This document shows positions 61,797-64,000 of a stretch of 64,000 nt of DNA, one piece after another. The position numbers and the translations under genes are program-made. Each line of letters opens with the position of its first letter. Positions within the stretch are counted from its first letter, which is position 1. The DNA lies in NCBI RefSeq assembly GCF_026650985.1, contig NZ_CP086239.1:4986501-5050500 (forward strand), written 5' to 3'. This DNA comes from Clostridium estertheticum. GTDB taxonomy: Bacteria; Bacillota; Clostridia; Clostridiales; Clostridiaceae. Under the pieces are notes generated by a model that was not told where the DNA came from, did not search any database, and saw nothing but the letters and a program-made list of their open reading frames with translations.

Positions 61797-61849
61797 TTAT
61801 AACAATAAAAAATTATGAAATAAAATAATAAATAGAAAGGAATTAGTGC

Positions 61850-62479
61850 ATGGTTAAAATGTTTGAAGAGTTTCAAAAACATCTAATGGAGGATAAAAAT
61901 CCGTCTTTATATTTTGATGAAATTATAAATAATAAAGATATTTACACACTATATCCGTATAAATTATTGAGAAATCTGATTGAGACTCCCCAATCACCAG
62001 TTCATCATCCAGAAGGGAATGTATGGAAACATACAATGTTAGTTATAGATAATGCTGCAAAGAAAAAAGAACTTAGTGAGAATCCTATTGCTTTTATGTG
62101 GGCTGCTTTATTACATGATTTAGGGAAAGCACCTACTACAAAGGTTAAAAAAGAAAAAATAACATCTTATGATCATGATAAAGTTGGTGCGAATCTTAGC
62201 CGGGAGTTCCTTTGCGCACTTACAAAGGATGAAGCACTAATTAATCAGGTGACAGCTTTAGTTAGATGGCATATGCAAACTCTTTTTGTAACAAAAAACT
62301 TACCATTTGGAAATGTTAAAGAAATGGCTGCAGATATATCCATTAAAGAAATTGCTTTGTTATCGGAGTGTGATAGACTTGGCAGAGGTGATATGAATGA
62401 CACTAAAATCTGCGAGGAAAAAGAGAACATCAAATCTTTCATTAAAAAGTGTGAATCGCAGTTGTTGTCTTCTAAGTAA
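61850..62479 (+). CDS. HD-domain hydrolase
   Basis: 209 residues. The HD superfamily metal residues are seen in VWKHTMLVIDNA, ALLHDLGKAPTTK, YDHDKVGANLSREFL and VRWHMQTLF. It is related to the HD domain of multifunctional CCA enzymes, so a nucleotide or RNA-end phosphohydrolase is plausible, without proof. AAAGGAATT lies upstream of the ATG. It ends just before a foldback element. Confidence 0.85.
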   Translation: MVKMFEEFQKHLMEDKNPSLYFDEIINNKDIYTLYPYKLLRNLIETPQSPVHHPEGNVWKHTMLVIDNAAKKKELSENPIAFMWAALLHDLGKAPTTKVKKEKITSYDHDKVGANLSREFLCALTKDEALINQVTALVRWHMQTLFVTKNLPFGNVKEMAADISIKEIALLSECDRLGRGDMNDTKICEEKENIKSFIKKCESQLLSSK

Positions 62480-62522
62480 TCTACATAAGTTTCTATAGCT
62501 TCCTAGGACATTGCGAGTTCTA

Positions 62523-62715
62523 GCATAAGCGTATATATTGTTAGAACAGCATTCACTTCACCTTGTAATTCTAAAATTTATTTTATTTACATCTGCTAAA
62601 AACCGCAAACTCGCTCCGCTCAAACATGCGGTTTTCTTACGCAGAGGTAAATAAAATAAATTAAGAATTACTAAGGTTTGTTCAATTGCTGTTTACACAA
62701 TATATACGCTTATTG
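62523..62715. repeat. Foldback element, family II copy C
   Basis: About 193 bp with a near-perfect palindrome: GCATAAGCGTATATATTG at the left end mirrors CAATATATACGCTTATTGC at the right; AATTTATTTTATTTAC recurs inverted nearer the centre. The centre is AACCGCA-loop-TGCGGTT (62601-62633); read on the minus strand the loop is TGTTTGAGCGGAGCGAGTT, almost identical to copy D, while the flanking stem is different but still paired. Confidence 0.88.
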
Positions 62716-62779
62716 CCGAAGCATTATGCTATTAGTATACTATTGGAATTAACAAAATTATCAGGATGATTCAAAAGAA

Positions 62780-62800
62780 CTATAGCCTTTTAGGCTATAG
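62780..62800 (+). promoter_or_regulatory. Hairpin just before the radical SAM ribosome site
   Basis: CTATAGCC and GGCTATAG form an 8-bp stem with 5-nt loop; its 3' end runs directly into the GGGGG ribosome site (62800-62804), so it may affect translation or expose the site. Confidence 0.5.
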
Positions 62801-62808
62801 GGGGTAAT

Positions 62809-63702
62809 TTGAAAGATTGGGAGATGAGTTTAGTGGAGTATGAGGGGATAGTGTATAGACCGCCTAGTGAGGCTTATAGTCTTATTGTACAGGTTACTAT
62901 TGGGTGCTCACATAATGGATGTACTTTTTGTGGGATGTATAAGGATAAGAAGTTTAGGGTACGTGAATTAAAAGACATTATATCTGATCTTGAGCAGGCT
63001 AAGTTAGATTATGGGGTAGTTAAAAGAATATTTCTAGCAGATGGGGATGCTTTAGTTCTTAAAACTAGTGAATTGAAAATAATTTTATTAAAGATAAAAG
63101 AGTTGTTTCCAGGGTGCGAGAGAGTGGGGGTTTATGCTACGCCTAATGATATCTTAGCAAAGTCAGTAGAGGACCTTAGCATGCTTAAGGCTCTGGGGAT
63201 TGGTATTTTGTATCTTGGAGTTGAATCTGGAAGTGATGAAATATTAAAGAGTATACATAAAGGTGTAACTGCGCAAAATTTGATTAGGGCAGGAAGAAAG
63301 GTTAAAGAAAGTGGAATAAAACTATCAACTACTCTGATTTCGGGTATAGGGGGAAGAGATAAAATCAGTGAGAATGCTATAGAGTCTGCGAAACTTATAA
63401 GTGCTATAAATCCAGATTATGTTGGATTTTTGACTTTAATGTTAGAAAGCGGAACTCCTATTTATAAAGATATACAAAATGGTATCTTCCATGTATTAAC
63501 TCCGGAGGAAGTGGTTCAGGAGTTAAAAGAATTTCTTGAAAACGTAGAAGTTACTAACTGTATTTTTAGAAGTAATCATGCTTCAAATTATATATCACTT
63601 TCTGGAACGTTACCAGTTGATAAAGATAAGTTACTTTCGGATATTGATCTAACACTTAAAGGCAAACATGGATATAAAGAAGAGGGATATAGGAGATTAT
63701 AA
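62809..63702 (+). CDS. Radical SAM protein
   Basis: 297 residues. The cluster motif is IGCSHNGCTFCGMYKDKKFRVREL, a CX4CX2C variant of the usual CX3CX2C that is common in this family, followed by SAM-binding LADGDAL and GVESGSDEILKSIHKGVT. It resembles oxygen-independent coproporphyrinogen oxidase/Elp3-like proteins of unknown substrate. Start is TTG at 62809. The small size and lack of a C-terminal cofactor domain leave the reaction open. birA follows 54 bp on, perhaps in the same transcript. Confidence 0.85.
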   Translation: MKDWEMSLVEYEGIVYRPPSEAYSLIVQVTIGCSHNGCTFCGMYKDKKFRVRELKDIISDLEQAKLDYGVVKRIFLADGDALVLKTSELKIILLKIKELFPGCERVGVYATPNDILAKSVEDLSMLKALGIGILYLGVESGSDEILKSIHKGVTAQNLIRAGRKVKESGIKLSTTLISGIGGRDKISENAIESAKLISAINPDYVGFLTLMLESGTPIYKDIQNGIFHVLTPEEVVQELKEFLENVEVTNCIFRSNHASNYISLSGTLPVDKDKLLSDIDLTLKGKHGYKEEGYRRL

Positions 63703-63756
63703 TAAACTGAAAGCACATTCCTAGCTATATTATAAAATAAAAAAGGTGTTGATATT

Positions 63757-64000
63757 ATGAAAGAAAAAATTCTTGAATTACTTAAGGCCAGTGGAAATGA
63801 TTTTGTGTCTGGTCAAAAGATTAGTGAGGTTTTAGGAGTTAGTCGTGCGGCTATTTGGAAACATATAAAGGTTATTAAAGAGGATGGTTACGAAGTGGAA
63901 GCTATTTCAAGAAAGGGTTATAGAATAATCTCATCACCTGATATACTCACATTTGAGGAAATTAAAAATTATCTAAATACAGAGTGCATAGGTAAAAATA
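63757..64000 (+). CDS. birA: Biotin operon repressor/biotin-protein ligase BirA, N-terminal part
   Basis: The first 81 residues are present before the window ends. They form a winged-helix DNA-binding domain: ILELLKASGNDFVSGQKISEVLGVSRAAIWKHIKVIKEDGYEVEAISRKGYRI, matching the BirA N-terminal repressor domain; the ligase domain would begin at about LTFEEIKNYL. AAAAGGTG precedes the ATG. Confidence 0.88.
   Translation, partial: MKEKILELLKASGNDFVSGQKISEVLGVSRAAIWKHIKVIKEDGYEVEAISRKGYRIISSPDILTFEEIKNYLNTECIGKN

Noticed and set aside
1-64000. Prophage, insertion sequence, integrative element or defence island
   Set aside because: No transposase, integrase, phage structural, toxin-antitoxin or restriction gene was recognised; gene content and base composition look uniform.

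Overview
The window is about 64 kb of ordinary chromosome from a low-GC, spore-former-type Firmicute, most likely Clostridium sensu stricto. The evidence is the very AT-rich sequence, strong AGGAGG-type ribosome sites, frequent TTG/GTG starts, clostridial-type family members (rubredoxin-reductase-like flavoprotein, class-I-type hybrid cluster protein, PTS under a GlcT-type RNA switch) and no respiratory chain genes. No rRNA, tRNA, CRISPR array, integrase, phage or insertion sequence was found. The two ends cut an amino acid permease (left) and birA (right).

Layout. 0-7.7 kb: amino acid permease, surE, an NADH:rubredoxin-reductase-like enzyme, a fused homocysteine methyltransferase/methylene-THF reductase, and a cadC-cadA heavy-metal efflux operon with a clear promoter and operator. 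7.8-14.1 kb: a secreted protein of 12 Big_2 Ig-like domains, then the amino-sugar operon nagR-nagA-nagB. 14-24.5 kb: CBS protein, MATE and DMT exporters, a cytoplasmic-looking ParB-like/BMP fusion with a phosphoesterase, an HD-GYP protein, cysteine desulfurase with thiI, and a PAP2 phosphatase. 24.8-32.2 kb: DUF4173 membrane protein, a large secreted GH43 arabinanase with a perfect 32-bp palindrome upstream, and a polar amino acid ABC transporter. 32.3-36.4 kb: FMN riboswitch and ribD-ribE-ribBA-ribH.

36.4-50.9 kb: small membrane and lipoproteins, a diguanylate cyclase, folate and HAD enzymes, an apbE-NusG-II-Gx transporter cluster, a YceG-TelA stress pair, rarA, oligoendopeptidase F, a YtxH protein and an ECF S component. 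51-57 kb: hcp behind a CRP/FNR-type palindrome centred at -41.5, ptsH-ptsI behind a GlcT-type antiterminator, and a Y-family polymerase. 57-64 kb: a DUF6414-like protein, CCA-adding enzyme, a sigma/anti-sigma pair, several small proteins, an HD hydrolase, a radical SAM protein and birA.

The most unusual signals are not in ordinary genes. There are two families of 170-240 bp intergenic foldback elements (three full or partial copies of one, two of the other), whose central hairpins differ by compensatory base changes. At least one gene (apbE), and perhaps two more, seems to start at ATA/ATT behind a strong ribosome site. A 17-18 bp hairpin motif is tandemly repeated in front of two unrelated genes. 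The ParB-like/BMP fusion is the most interesting protein of uncertain role.
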